From JAWXCM01 sp034408745 (GTDB lineage: Bacteria; Acidobacteriota; Terriglobia; Bryobacterales; Bryobacteraceae): a stretch of DNA of 7,094 nt. This document shows positions 1 to 5,916 of the stretch, piece by piece (the first letter of the stretch is position 1; every line of letters begins with the position of its first letter). The stretch spans positions 1 to 7,094 of the forward strand of contig JAWXCM010000185.1 of assembly GCA_034408745.1 (NCBI GenBank), given 5' to 3'. The translations under genes and the position numbers were made by a program. The notes under the pieces were generated by a model. It saw only the letters and a list, made by a program, of their open reading frames with translations. It was not told where the DNA came from and searched no databases.

Positions 1-278
1 GTACGAACCTTCTTTACCTGATCGATGGTCTTACCATCGACATCACAGAAGATGTCATAGGTGCCCAGCGGCAACCCGGCGTGAAGGTAGTCACCCTTTT
101 TCTTGGTTTTGACTTTGTAGCTGCCTTTAATATCAGTACGCTCGATTCTAATCAGAGCGTCTTTCAGCGGCTGTCCGTCTGCGCCTTTGACTACGCCCTC
201 AATCTGGGACGTTTGCGCCATTGCTGCGGCGCCGGCGAGGACGAGTAGAACTGGCAGCCTGCGGAGAAGATTTGTCAT
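1..278 (-). CDS. Exported protein with carboxypeptidase-regulatory-like domain (partial, C-terminus outside window)
   Basis: Reading the minus strand from the ATG at 278 gives 92 codons with no stop before the window edge, so the C-terminus is missing. A strong Shine-Dalgarno AGGAGG (287-292 on the plus strand) lies 8 bases upstream and fixes the start. The N-terminus is a clear signal peptide: two Arg at residues 6-7, a hydrophobic Leu/Val/Ala stretch, and a likely cleavage at Ala-Met-Ala|Gln (residues 19-22). The mature part begins SQIEGVVKGADGQPLKDALI and continues to GLPLGTYDIF. This is the usual pattern of the CarboxypepD_reg / CNA-B-like beta-sandwich: an I-x-G-x-V opening strand, a G-x-P-L-x-x-A turn and a G-x-Y strand. 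Such domains act outside the cytoplasm as structural modules, often at the start of larger surface or TonB-linked proteins. The full size and partner domains cannot be seen. It is transcribed away from all other genes in the window. Confidence 0.8.
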   Translation of the reverse strand, partial: MTNLLRRLPVLLVLAGAAAMAQTSQIEGVVKGADGQPLKDALIRIERTDIKGSYKVKTKKKGDYLHAGLPLGTYDIFCDVDGKTIDQVKKVR

Positions 279-520
279 CCGGTGAGCCTCCTACGTGGGA
301 TTTTTCGCGTATATTTCCAGAATACTACAGATAGGACGACCAGAGAGAGTATTGAGGTTGCATGGCGTCTACACGAAAATCCGGATTTGGAAAGTCTTCG
401 TAAAGAGTGAAAGAATATGCTACTCCGAAGTATCCTGTGGTGGCCCTGTTGCATCAAAGATGGCAGAGGGCGCAGAATAGTGAATACTAACCGGCGCCAG
501 GTACGAGGGTGGAGTTGCAT
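279..520. promoter_or_regulatory. Divergent intergenic region with probable promoters for both flanking genes
   Basis: This non-coding stretch separates two divergent starts and is AT-richer than the genes around it, so it should carry promoters in both directions. On the plus strand the best sigma-70-like match is TTGAGG (352-357), a 17-base spacer, then GAAAAT (375-380), each hexamer matching 4 of 6 consensus bases. It would leave a leader of about 130 bases. A second, weaker pair is TTGCAT (449-454), an 18-base spacer, then CAGAAT (473-478). On the minus strand I see AT-rich candidates such as TAGTAT and TATACG (complement of about 305-330) but no good -35 box. No riboswitch, operator palindrome or small RNA is evident. 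The individual promoter assignments are weak; the regulatory role of the region follows from the gene arrangement. Confidence 0.4.
508..514 (+). promoter_or_regulatory. Ribosome binding site that decides the start at 521
   Basis: The sequence GGTGGAG ends 6 bases before the ATG at 521. A GTG at 509 is in the same frame, but it lies inside this site and would have only a weak site of its own. The ATG at 521 is therefore preferred, and it also gives a cleaner signal peptide. Confidence 0.6.
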
Positions 521-1381
521 ATGAGTGTCCTGATACCAGTCCTGCTTTTGTTGGCGCCAGCGCTGTTTGGCGCGACGGAGCTGGACCGTGCACAACAGCT
601 ATTCAACCGTACCGACTACAAGCAGGTGGTGGACGTGCTCAAGGCGTCGACGACGGCTGGCGATTCGGCTGCTGCCGCTCTGATGGGTAAGGCGTGGTTC
701 ATGCTCGGCGACTATAAGAAGGCGGCTGAGGCGTTTGAGCGGGCGGTTGCAGCGAATTCGGGTAACTCCGAGTATTTTCACTGGCTTGGCAAGGCATACG
801 GACGGCGCGCGGAGACTTCGAATCCGCTGAGCGCTCCGATGCTGGCGTCCAAAGCGCGGCAGAATTTCGAGCGCGCCGTGGAGCTCGACGGGCGCAATCT
901 GGAAGCGATCAACGATCTGTTCAGCTATTACCTGGAAGCACCGGGCTTCCTCGGCGGCGGTCTGGACAAGGCGGAGCGGCTGGCGACGCGAATCCAGAAG
1001 CTGGACCCGACAGAGTATCACTACGACATGGCGCTTCTTGCGGAGAAGCGTAAGGAATTCAAGACTGCGGAGTTTCACTTCCGGTCTGCGTTCAACATGG
1101 CTCCCAGGTCGGTAGGCCGGGCGATCGATCTGGCGCGGTTTTTATCGCACCAGGGACGGCTTCAGGAAAGCGAAGCGATCTTTGCTCAGGCCGAGAAGCT
1201 GCAACCTGGTAATCCGCGCCTGATGTTTGAACGCGCCAGTGCGTATGTCCGTGCGAAGCAGAACCTGCCGGTGGCCAGGGAGTTGCTGCAGAAGTACCTG
1301 CACTCCTCGCTGAGCCCGGACGATCCGCCTCGCTCTGAAGCCGAGCGGCTTCTGAAACAGGCGGCGCAGGCTGGGGCGTAA
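521..1381 (+). CDS. Exported tetratricopeptide-repeat (TPR) protein
   Basis: A 286-residue protein with an N-terminal signal peptide (residues 1-18, hydrophobic VLIPVLLLLAPALF followed by Gly-Ala). The rest is almost entirely helical TPR units. Recognisable units lie near residues 50-80 (ALMGKAWFMLGDYKKAAEAF, then ERAV), 84-123, 165-195 (MALLAEKRKEFKTAEFHF) and 200-230 (GRLQESEAIFAQAEKLQPGN). Two features are non-standard. A long loop after LGKAYGRRAE (about 97-110) separates the helices of one unit. A Pro-Gly-Phe-Leu-Gly-Gly-Gly-Leu-Asp-Lys segment (141-150) interrupts another; it recurs in the TPR protein at 5242. TPR proteins of this kind usually act as protein-binding scaffolds, and no catalytic motif is visible. 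The gene heads the plus-strand series, and the permease starts 12 bases after its stop, so co-expression is likely. A partner in the envelope is inferred, not shown. Confidence 0.85.
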   Translation: MSVLIPVLLLLAPALFGATELDRAQQLFNRTDYKQVVDVLKASTTAGDSAAAALMGKAWFMLGDYKKAAEAFERAVAANSGNSEYFHWLGKAYGRRAETSNPLSAPMLASKARQNFERAVELDGRNLEAINDLFSYYLEAPGFLGGGLDKAERLATRIQKLDPTEYHYDMALLAEKRKEFKTAEFHFRSAFNMAPRSVGRAIDLARFLSHQGRLQESEAIFAQAEKLQPGNPRLMFERASAYVRAKQNLPVARELLQKYLHSSLSPDDPPRSEAERLLKQAAQAGA

Positions 1382-1393
1382 ACTGAGACTGGG

Positions 1394-2599
1394 ATGAATT
1401 TCGGCGAGGCGCTTCGCTTCAGCTATCAGTCGCTGGCGGCAAACAAGGTGCGTACCCTGCTTACCGCGCTGGGGCTGGTGATTGGAAACGCCTCCGTCAT
1501 TCTTGTGGTCACGATATCGCTGACCAGCCGCGACTACATCCTCGATCAAATCCGCGGGATCGGTTCCAACCTTATTTACGGCAGTTTCGAGGCGGGCAGC
1601 CAGACGTCTACTCTCGTGGATGCCGACTTCGTCAAGATGGCCGATGTGGAAGCGATACGCCGCCAGTTTGGCGGCCGCATCACTGCTGCAACGGCGGTGA
1701 TGACGTCCTACGACACCGTCCCCATCCAGGGCAAACAGGAAGACGTGCGCATCATCGGCTCGGACGATCAGTACCGGCTGGTGCGCAATCTGGCTGTGCC
1801 GGAGGGCCGGTTCATGGACGCCAACGACGTTGTCATGCGGAATCGCGTCGCCATGCTGACGGGCAAGCTGGCGAAGCGGCTGTTCGGGAGCCAGTCGGCT
1901 GCCGTTGGTCAGAAGCTGAAACTACACGGTTTGCAGTTCGACGTGATCGGTACGTTTCGCGAGCGCACCAGCACGTTCGGGCTGTCGGAACTCACTGACG
2001 AGACGATTTTGATTCCCATTTCGGTGCAGCGCTACTTCATCCCCGTGGAGCGCGTGGATCCGTTCTACGTCCAGGCTAAGTTCACGCAGGACGTGGTGCC
2101 GATGACCGATCAGATTAAGCAGCTGATCCAGAGCCGGCATCGACCCGGGGCCAGGTACAGCATTGAGAATCTGGCGGGAATTCTGGACACGGCGCAGAAA
2201 GTCGCCATGGTGCTGACGATCGTGCTGATTATCGTCTCGACGCTGGCGCTTTTCATCTCCGGTATCGGCATTATGAACATCATGCTGGTAACGGTGACGG
2301 AGCGGACGCGCGAGATCGGCGTGCGGATGGCCGTGGGCGCGTCGCGACGGGAAGTGCTGCTGCAGTTCCTGCTGGAAGCCGTGCTGATCAGTATCGGCGG
2401 AGGCTCGGCCGGGATTCTGGCCGGGATCTCGGTGCCGCTGATTCTGCAGTATTTCCTCGATGACGTTAAGGTCCCGATTAGCTTCCTCTCGATTGCGGTA
2501 GCGTTTGGGACGTCTCTTGCGGTGGGGCTGATTTTCGGCCTGCTGCCGGCGAACCGCGCGTCGCGGATGAATCCCACTACAGCTTTGCGATACGAATAG
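1394..2599 (+). CDS. MacB/FtsX-type ABC transporter permease, no ATPase nearby
   Basis: A 401-residue inner-membrane permease with the classic MacB-like layout. A short cytosolic N-terminus (FGEALRFSYQSLAANKVRTL) leads into TM1 (about 20-42). A large periplasmic core of the MacB_PCD type follows (about 43-265, opening with QIRGIGSNLIYG). Three more helices follow at about 270-296, 325-352 and 363-385. Between TM2 and TM3 is the cytosolic signature ERTREIGVRMAVGASRREVL (303-322), the segment that contacts the ATPase in this family. The C-terminus ends in the typical MNPTTALRYE. Family members are mechanotransmitters, working with a separate or fused ATPase to drive lipoprotein release, toxin or drug export, or control of cell-wall enzymes. 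No ATPase or MacA-like adaptor gene lies in this window. The start has only a weak ribosome site (GGG directly before the ATG), but translation may be coupled to the TPR gene 12 bases upstream. Substrate unknown. Confidence 0.92.
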   Translation: MNFGEALRFSYQSLAANKVRTLLTALGLVIGNASVILVVTISLTSRDYILDQIRGIGSNLIYGSFEAGSQTSTLVDADFVKMADVEAIRRQFGGRITAATAVMTSYDTVPIQGKQEDVRIIGSDDQYRLVRNLAVPEGRFMDANDVVMRNRVAMLTGKLAKRLFGSQSAAVGQKLKLHGLQFDVIGTFRERTSTFGLSELTDETILIPISVQRYFIPVERVDPFYVQAKFTQDVVPMTDQIKQLIQSRHRPGARYSIENLAGILDTAQKVAMVLTIVLIIVSTLALFISGIGIMNIMLVTVTERTREIGVRMAVGASRREVLLQFLLEAVLISIGGGSAGILAGISVPLILQYFLDDVKVPISFLSIAVAFGTSLAVGLIFGLLPANRASRMNPTTALRYE

Positions 2600-2636
2600 T
2601 CCGTCTGCGTAGTCCCACCTGCGGAGGTACGTCCAT

Positions 2637-3062
2637 ATGCGACTACTTGCAGTGTTGGTGATGTGCGGGATGGCGCTGCTCGGCCAGAAGGTGAAACCCG
2701 ATGTCGACTACTACGATTCGATATCGGATTATTTCCGGCAGAGCTCGCGGGCTGTGCAGGCGATCGCCCAGAAGGGCATCCCGGCGGAGGAGATTCCGGC
2801 TGTTCTGACGATTGCGCGCAGGTCGAACATGTCTCCGAATCAGGTGATTGCGGCGCGGAAGTCGGGCAAAAGTTTCGAGTCGATTGCGAAAGACGCGAAG
2901 GTGGCGATCGGGGGCACCGACTTTATTTCACAGGCAAATCTTACCTTTCTGAGTGAGTATCACGGGCAACCGAAGCCGGAAGTTCAGAAACTGCGCGATG
3001 GCGGCGCTTCTTTTATAGAGATCAACAAGCAGTACCGGCGCTCGGGGACGAAACCGCGGTAG
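2637..3062 (+). CDS. Small exported protein of unknown function with three internal repeats
   Basis: A 141-residue protein I do not recognise as a named family. GGAGG (2623-2627) lies 9 bases before the ATG and supports the start. Residues 1-16 (MRLLAVLVMCGMALLG) look like a short signal peptide or membrane anchor, so the remainder is probably periplasmic. The mature part is helical, charged and lysine/arginine-rich. It contains the same spacing three times: V-x6-G-x5-I at residues 40-53, 70-83 and 116-129. Copies two and three also share Arg at +4, Ser-Phe at +9/+10 and Lys at +15 relative to the Val. Each copy resembles a helix-turn-helix hairpin. A DNA-binding role seems unlikely because of the signal peptide, so a protein- or cell-wall-binding role is more plausible, but that is a guess. 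It sits 37 bases after the permease and 22 bases before another small exported protein. Confidence 0.75.
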   Translation: MRLLAVLVMCGMALLGQKVKPDVDYYDSISDYFRQSSRAVQAIAQKGIPAEEIPAVLTIARRSNMSPNQVIAARKSGKSFESIAKDAKVAIGGTDFISQANLTFLSEYHGQPKPEVQKLRDGGASFIEINKQYRRSGTKPR

Positions 3063-3065
3063 ACG

Positions 3066-3074
3066 TGTTATCGT
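3066..3074 (+). promoter_or_regulatory. Possible extended -10 promoter for the gene at 3085
   Basis: TGT followed by TATCGT (4 of 6 matches to TATAAT, with the TGn extension) ends 10 bases before the ATG at 3085, and that ATG has no Shine-Dalgarno sequence. A start of transcription about 7 bases downstream would give a leader of only a few bases. No -35 box is seen, so this is a tentative call resting on the position and on the missing ribosome site. Confidence 0.3.
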
Positions 3075-3084
3075 CCCTGTAGAT

Positions 3085-3567
3085 ATGCGCGCCGCATCGC
3101 TGACTGCCGTTGCTCTGGTCTTATCGATGGCCATGATGGCCCAGGACAAGTATATGGGCCCCCGTCCGCAGAAGGTTGACGTTCCTTATCTGCTTCACGC
3201 GGACACGCTGATTGAGATCGAGGCTGGCACGGCGGCGCAGGAAACGCGCAAGGACTCGACGATTGCGGTGATCAGCGGTGCATCGTCTCCTGTGAAAACG
3301 CCGCTTTCCGAGCCCGCCTTTATTATTCGCACCGACCGTCAGCAGGCCGACAAATTCGAACTGTACAAGCTGGATTCGAAGAATGGCAAGCGCGAAGTCG
3401 TGATCGGGCAGAAGAAGGGCAAGGGCATGGGGCGCCCGGTCTACCTGCAGATCACGCGGCTGGACGACAAGCTGTTCCGTATCGAGGTGGATGAGCCGCT
3501 GGAGAACGGGGAGTATTCGCTCACGCCTCAGGGCTCAGACAACACGTACAGCTTCGCGATTTACTAA
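3085..3567 (+). CDS. Exported protein of unknown function
   Basis: A 160-residue protein with a convincing signal peptide: Arg at residue 2, hydrophobic core ASLTAVALVLSMAM, and cleavage at Met-Ala|Gln (19|20). The mature protein opens with a proline-rich stretch, then DVPYLLHADTLIEIEAG (about 32-48). The remainder looks beta-rich, with alternating strands such as PAFIIRTD, KFELYKLD, REVVIGQ, VYLQITRLDDKLFRIEVD and GEYSLTPQG, and ends in an aromatic-rich strand (TYSFAIY). No cysteines, catalytic triads or metal motifs stand out. The closing GEYSLTPQG strand suggests a small beta-sandwich, but I cannot name a family. The start lacks a ribosome binding site, so it may be translated from a near-leaderless transcript or by readthrough from the gene ending 22 bases upstream. 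Its neighbours suggest a role in the envelope. Confidence 0.78.
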   Translation: MRAASLTAVALVLSMAMMAQDKYMGPRPQKVDVPYLLHADTLIEIEAGTAAQETRKDSTIAVISGASSPVKTPLSEPAFIIRTDRQQADKFELYKLDSKNGKREVVIGQKKGKGMGRPVYLQITRLDDKLFRIEVDEPLENGEYSLTPQGSDNTYSFAIY

Positions 3568-3575
3568 GCCTGCTC

Positions 3576-3584
3576 TGGTACAAT
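3576..3584 (+). promoter_or_regulatory. Extended -10 promoter, probably giving a leaderless VOC transcript
   Basis: TGG followed by TACAAT (5 of 6 matches to TATAAT, with the TGn extension) lies just after the stop of the preceding gene. Its end is 8 bases before the ATG at 3593, about where transcription would begin, so the mRNA could start at or next to the start codon. No good -35 is seen, which is common for extended -10 promoters. Only a G-run, 2 bases from the ATG and too close to act as a normal ribosome site, is present. Confidence 0.5.
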
Positions 3585-3592
3585 CCGGGGTA

Positions 3593-3967
3593 ATGTTTAA
3601 AGGCCTGGAACACACGGCGATCGCATCGCCCAACCCCAAAGCTTTGGCTGAGTGGTACGTCGCCAATCTGGAATTTCGGATCAACTTCGAGTACGCGGGC
3701 AACTTCTTTGTTCGCGCGCAGAATGGCTCGATGCTGGAGATCGTCCCCTGTGAGGGTGATCGCGGGTCAAACAAGCTGAAGGATCCTGGCATCCGCCACC
3801 TGGCGATCGACGTGGACGACTTCGACGAAGGGCACGAAATCCTGAAAACGAAAGGCGTCACGTTTCTCGGCGAGCCGTTTAACAACCAGGGCAACCGGCT
3901 GGTGTTCTTCGCCGACCTGGACGGAAACATTCTGCATCTGATCAGCCGGCCCGCACCGCTGCCGTGA
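3593..3967 (+). CDS. VOC / glyoxalase-fold protein
   Basis: A 124-residue protein, the usual length for a single-chain vicinal-oxygen-chelate protein that dimerises. Two beta-alpha-beta-beta-beta modules are visible. The first starts at GLEHTAIAS (residues 4-12) and ends at GSMLEIVP (45-52). The second starts at GIRHLAIDVDD (66-76) and ends at DLDGNILHLI (108-117). By alignment with the family, the metal ligands should be His7, Glu49, His69 and position 115. Position 115 is His here, where Glu is usual. Members include glyoxalase I, dioxygenases, epimerases and fosfomycin- or bleomycin-type resistance proteins; the substrate cannot be told from sequence. An in-frame start about 100 bases upstream would overlap the preceding gene and add an unrelated tail, so the ATG at 3593 is preferred. 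The stop overlaps the start of the exporter gene (GTGA), implying translational coupling. The protein has no signal peptide and should be cytosolic. Confidence 0.87.
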   Translation: MFKGLEHTAIASPNPKALAEWYVANLEFRINFEYAGNFFVRAQNGSMLEIVPCEGDRGSNKLKDPGIRHLAIDVDDFDEGHEILKTKGVTFLGEPFNNQGNRLVFFADLDGNILHLISRPAPLP

Positions 3968-5223
3968 GCGACAGCGGCCGCGCACAGCAAGCCGCGGACG
4001 CAGTTGCCGGGCGAACGTTTTTCCAGCGCACCTTCGCCGCGTTTCACTACCCCGAGTTCCGCCTGTTGTGGATGGGGGCCTGTTTATCGAGCGTCGGTAC
4101 GTGGATGCAGACGGTCGCGCAGAACTGGCTTGTGCTGGATCTGACGAACTCGCCGCGCATGCTGGGGCTGGATGCGTTTCTTGGGCAGATCCCCATTTTT
4201 CTTTTTTCGCTGATCGGTGGCGTAATTGCCGACCGCATGGATCGGCGGCGCCTGCTTGTGGGGTCGCAACTGGTGCAGATGGCGTGCGCGTTTCTGCTGG
4301 CGTCGCTGTTCGCGCTGGGGCTGGTTCAGGTTTGGCACATTCTGGCGCTGTCGTTTGTGGTGGGGCTGGCGCAGGCATTCGGAGGACCGGCGTACTCGGC
4401 ACTGGTACCGACGCTGGTGCCGGTGAAAGAACTGCAGAATGCGGTGGCGCTAAACTCCATCCAGTTCAATCTGGCTCGCGTGATTGGCCCGATGCTGGGC
4501 GGTTTGTTGCTGACTACGGTGGGCGCGGCATGGTGCTTCGGGATCAACGGGCTGTCCTATGTCGCGCCGATCCTGGCCCTGACCGCTTTGCCGATGCGGC
4601 AGACTCCGATGAAGGCCGGCTCGACGCTGTTCGGTTCGCTGAAGGAAGGGCTGAATTTTGTAGCCGCGCGGGAAGGGCTGCCAGCGCTGATCGCGATTGC
4701 GTTTTTTATGACCGCCTTCGGCATTCCGCTGATGGTGTACATCCCCGTTGTGGTTCGTGACGTGTTCCACGGTGGGCCGGATTTGTTTACGTGGATGCTG
4801 GTGGTGTCGGGGCTCGGCGCGATTATTGGGGCGCTGCTGGTGGCCGCCTTCGGGGCGATTCCGGACAAGGGTCGCATAGCGCTGCTGACGCTGGCGCTGC
4901 TGGGCGTGCTGATCGCCGGGTTTGGGCTGTCGAAATCTCTTGTGCTGAGTTCGGTACTGCTGTTTCTGGGGGGTGTCGCGCTGGTCGCGGTGTTTGCGAT
5001 GATCAGTTCGCTGGTGCAACTGATTGTTCCCGATGAGATGCGGGGGCGCGTGATGAGCGTCTACAACGTGGCGTTCCGTGGCGGGATGCCGTTTGGCGCT
5101 TTGATTTCCGGGGAATTGATTACGCATTCGAATGTCGGCACAGTGCTCGCTTTAAACGGCGTGATTTTGTTTTTAATTGCCATGTGGTTTCTGGTGATTC
5201 AGAGACGGGTGGCCCGGCTGTAG
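3964..5223 (+). CDS. MFS transporter, MFS_3 (EntS-like exporter) family
   Basis: A 419-residue protein with about 12 membrane helices, typical for major facilitator exporters. After a polar 26-residue N-terminus comes YPEFRLLWMGACLSSVGTWM, the usual opening of the MFS_3 / transmembrane-secretion-effector family, in which EntS exports enterobactin. Motif A between TM2 and TM3 is intact: Gly85, Asp90, Arg91, Arg94-Arg95 in GGVIADRMDRRRLL. The family block ALNSIQFNLARVIGPMLGG (162-180) follows, and the C-terminal half has the family hallmark VPDEMRGRVMSVYNV (355-369). It is expected to use the proton gradient to expel a small hydrophobic or siderophore-like compound; the substrate is unknown. 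The start is a GTG whose last two bases form part of the VOC stop codon, a 4-base overlap. Later Met codons fall inside TM1, so the GTG is the sensible start. No siderophore biosynthesis gene is in view. Confidence 0.92.
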   Translation: MSDSGRAQQAADAVAGRTFFQRTFAAFHYPEFRLLWMGACLSSVGTWMQTVAQNWLVLDLTNSPRMLGLDAFLGQIPIFLFSLIGGVIADRMDRRRLLVGSQLVQMACAFLLASLFALGLVQVWHILALSFVVGLAQAFGGPAYSALVPTLVPVKELQNAVALNSIQFNLARVIGPMLGGLLLTTVGAAWCFGINGLSYVAPILALTALPMRQTPMKAGSTLFGSLKEGLNFVAAREGLPALIAIAFFMTAFGIPLMVYIPVVVRDVFHGGPDLFTWMLVVSGLGAIIGALLVAAFGAIPDKGRIALLTLALLGVLIAGFGLSKSLVLSSVLLFLGGVALVAVFAMISSLVQLIVPDEMRGRVMSVYNVAFRGGMPFGALISGELITHSNVGTVLALNGVILFLIAMWFLVIQRRVARL

Positions 5224-5241
5224 GGTTTATTTTGGAGTTTT

Positions 5242-5916
5242 ATGAAGTTGCTGACTGGGTTGATGACGATTGTTTTGTCCGCGGCGACTCCATTGGAGAC
5301 GGCTCGCGATCTGCAGGATCGGAGTGGGCTGGAGAAGCTGGTGGCCGAGGCTTCCGCGGAAGTCGGGAAAAAGCCGGCCGACGCGGCGGCGCAGTACAGG
5401 GTGGCTCTGGCGCAGTCGTATCTGGCGGAAGTCGCGCTGGAGTTGCGGGACAAGGGTGCGGCGGCTCGAGCGGCTGAAGCGGGGATCAAGGCAGCGCAGA
5501 AGGCGGTGGAGCTGAAGCCCGCTGTAGCTGAGAATCACCGGATACTGGGCACTTTGTGCGGTCAGATTATCCCGGCGAATACGCTGCTGGGCCTGAAATA
5601 CGGACGCTGCGCGCTGGAGGAGATCAACAAGGCGATTGAGCTGGACCCGAAGAACGCGATGGCTTACCTGAGCCGCGGGGTGGGGAACTACTACCTTCCC
5701 GAGCAACTTGGCGGGGGTGTCGACAAGTCGCTGGCCGATTTCCAGAGGGCCTCGCAAATGGATCCAAAGCTGGCCGAGGCGCACCTGTGGGCGGGTCTTG
5801 CGCTGCGGAAGCGGAATAAGAATGCGGAGGCCCGGGCGGCGCTGGAGAAGGCGCTGGCGCTGAATCCGAAGCGCGTCTGGGTGAAACAGCAGCTGGAGAA
5901 AACGCCTGCCAAATGA
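5242..5916 (+). CDS. Exported TPR protein with GGGxDK insertion
   Basis: A 224-residue TPR protein. GGAG (5234-5237) lies 4 bases before the ATG. Residues 1-15 (MKLLTGLMTIVLSAA) form a short signal peptide, so the product is probably periplasmic. TPR-like units lie near residues 50-92 (ending QKAVELKP), 97-135 (ending NKAIELDP), 139-175 (ending RASQMDP) and 178-209 (AHLWAGLALRKRNKNAEARA, ending with ALALNP). One unit is broken by a loop with PANTLLGLKYGR (111-122). Another has YYLPEQLGGGVDK (150-162), closely matching the insertion in the TPR protein at 521. Catalytic residues are not evident; a binding or scaffold role is inferred from the fold. The gene begins 18 bases after the exporter, and its stop overlaps the next start (ATGA), so it is translationally coupled to the membrane protein that follows. 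Confidence 0.85.
   Translation: MKLLTGLMTIVLSAATPLETARDLQDRSGLEKLVAEASAEVGKKPADAAAQYRVALAQSYLAEVALELRDKGAAARAAEAGIKAAQKAVELKPAVAENHRILGTLCGQIIPANTLLGLKYGRCALEEINKAIELDPKNAMAYLSRGVGNYYLPEQLGGGVDKSLADFQRASQMDPKLAEAHLWAGLALRKRNKNAEARAALEKALALNPKRVWVKQQLEKTPAK

Noticed and set aside
295..480. Open frame of 61 codons on the plus strand in the divergent intergenic region
   Set aside because: It starts with GTG without a ribosome site, overlaps the leader of the minus-strand gene, and its translation has no signal peptide, domain or composition typical of the neighbouring genes.
509..520. Upstream in-frame GTG start for the first TPR gene
   Set aside because: The GTG lies inside the Shine-Dalgarno of the ATG at 521 and would put extra charged residues ahead of the signal peptide.
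2600..2636. Possible terminator between the permease and the next gene
   Set aside because: No stem followed by a T-run is present; the same holds for the other short gaps on the plus strand.
2637..2690. Possible lipoprotein signal (Leu-Val-Met-Cys-Gly, Cys10) in the small repeated protein
   Set aside because: Met directly before the Cys is not a usual lipobox residue and the Cys lies too early in the hydrophobic core, so an ordinary signal peptide or anchor is more likely.
3491..3592. N-terminal extension of the VOC gene from an upstream start
   Set aside because: The extension overlaps the end of the preceding gene, is arginine-rich and low in family character, and the VOC fold begins exactly at the ATG at 3593.
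4450..5127. Long open frame on the minus strand opposite the MFS gene
   Set aside because: Its translation is rich in His, Gln, Arg and Pro, as expected for the shadow of a GC-rich membrane protein gene, and it has no recognisable domain.
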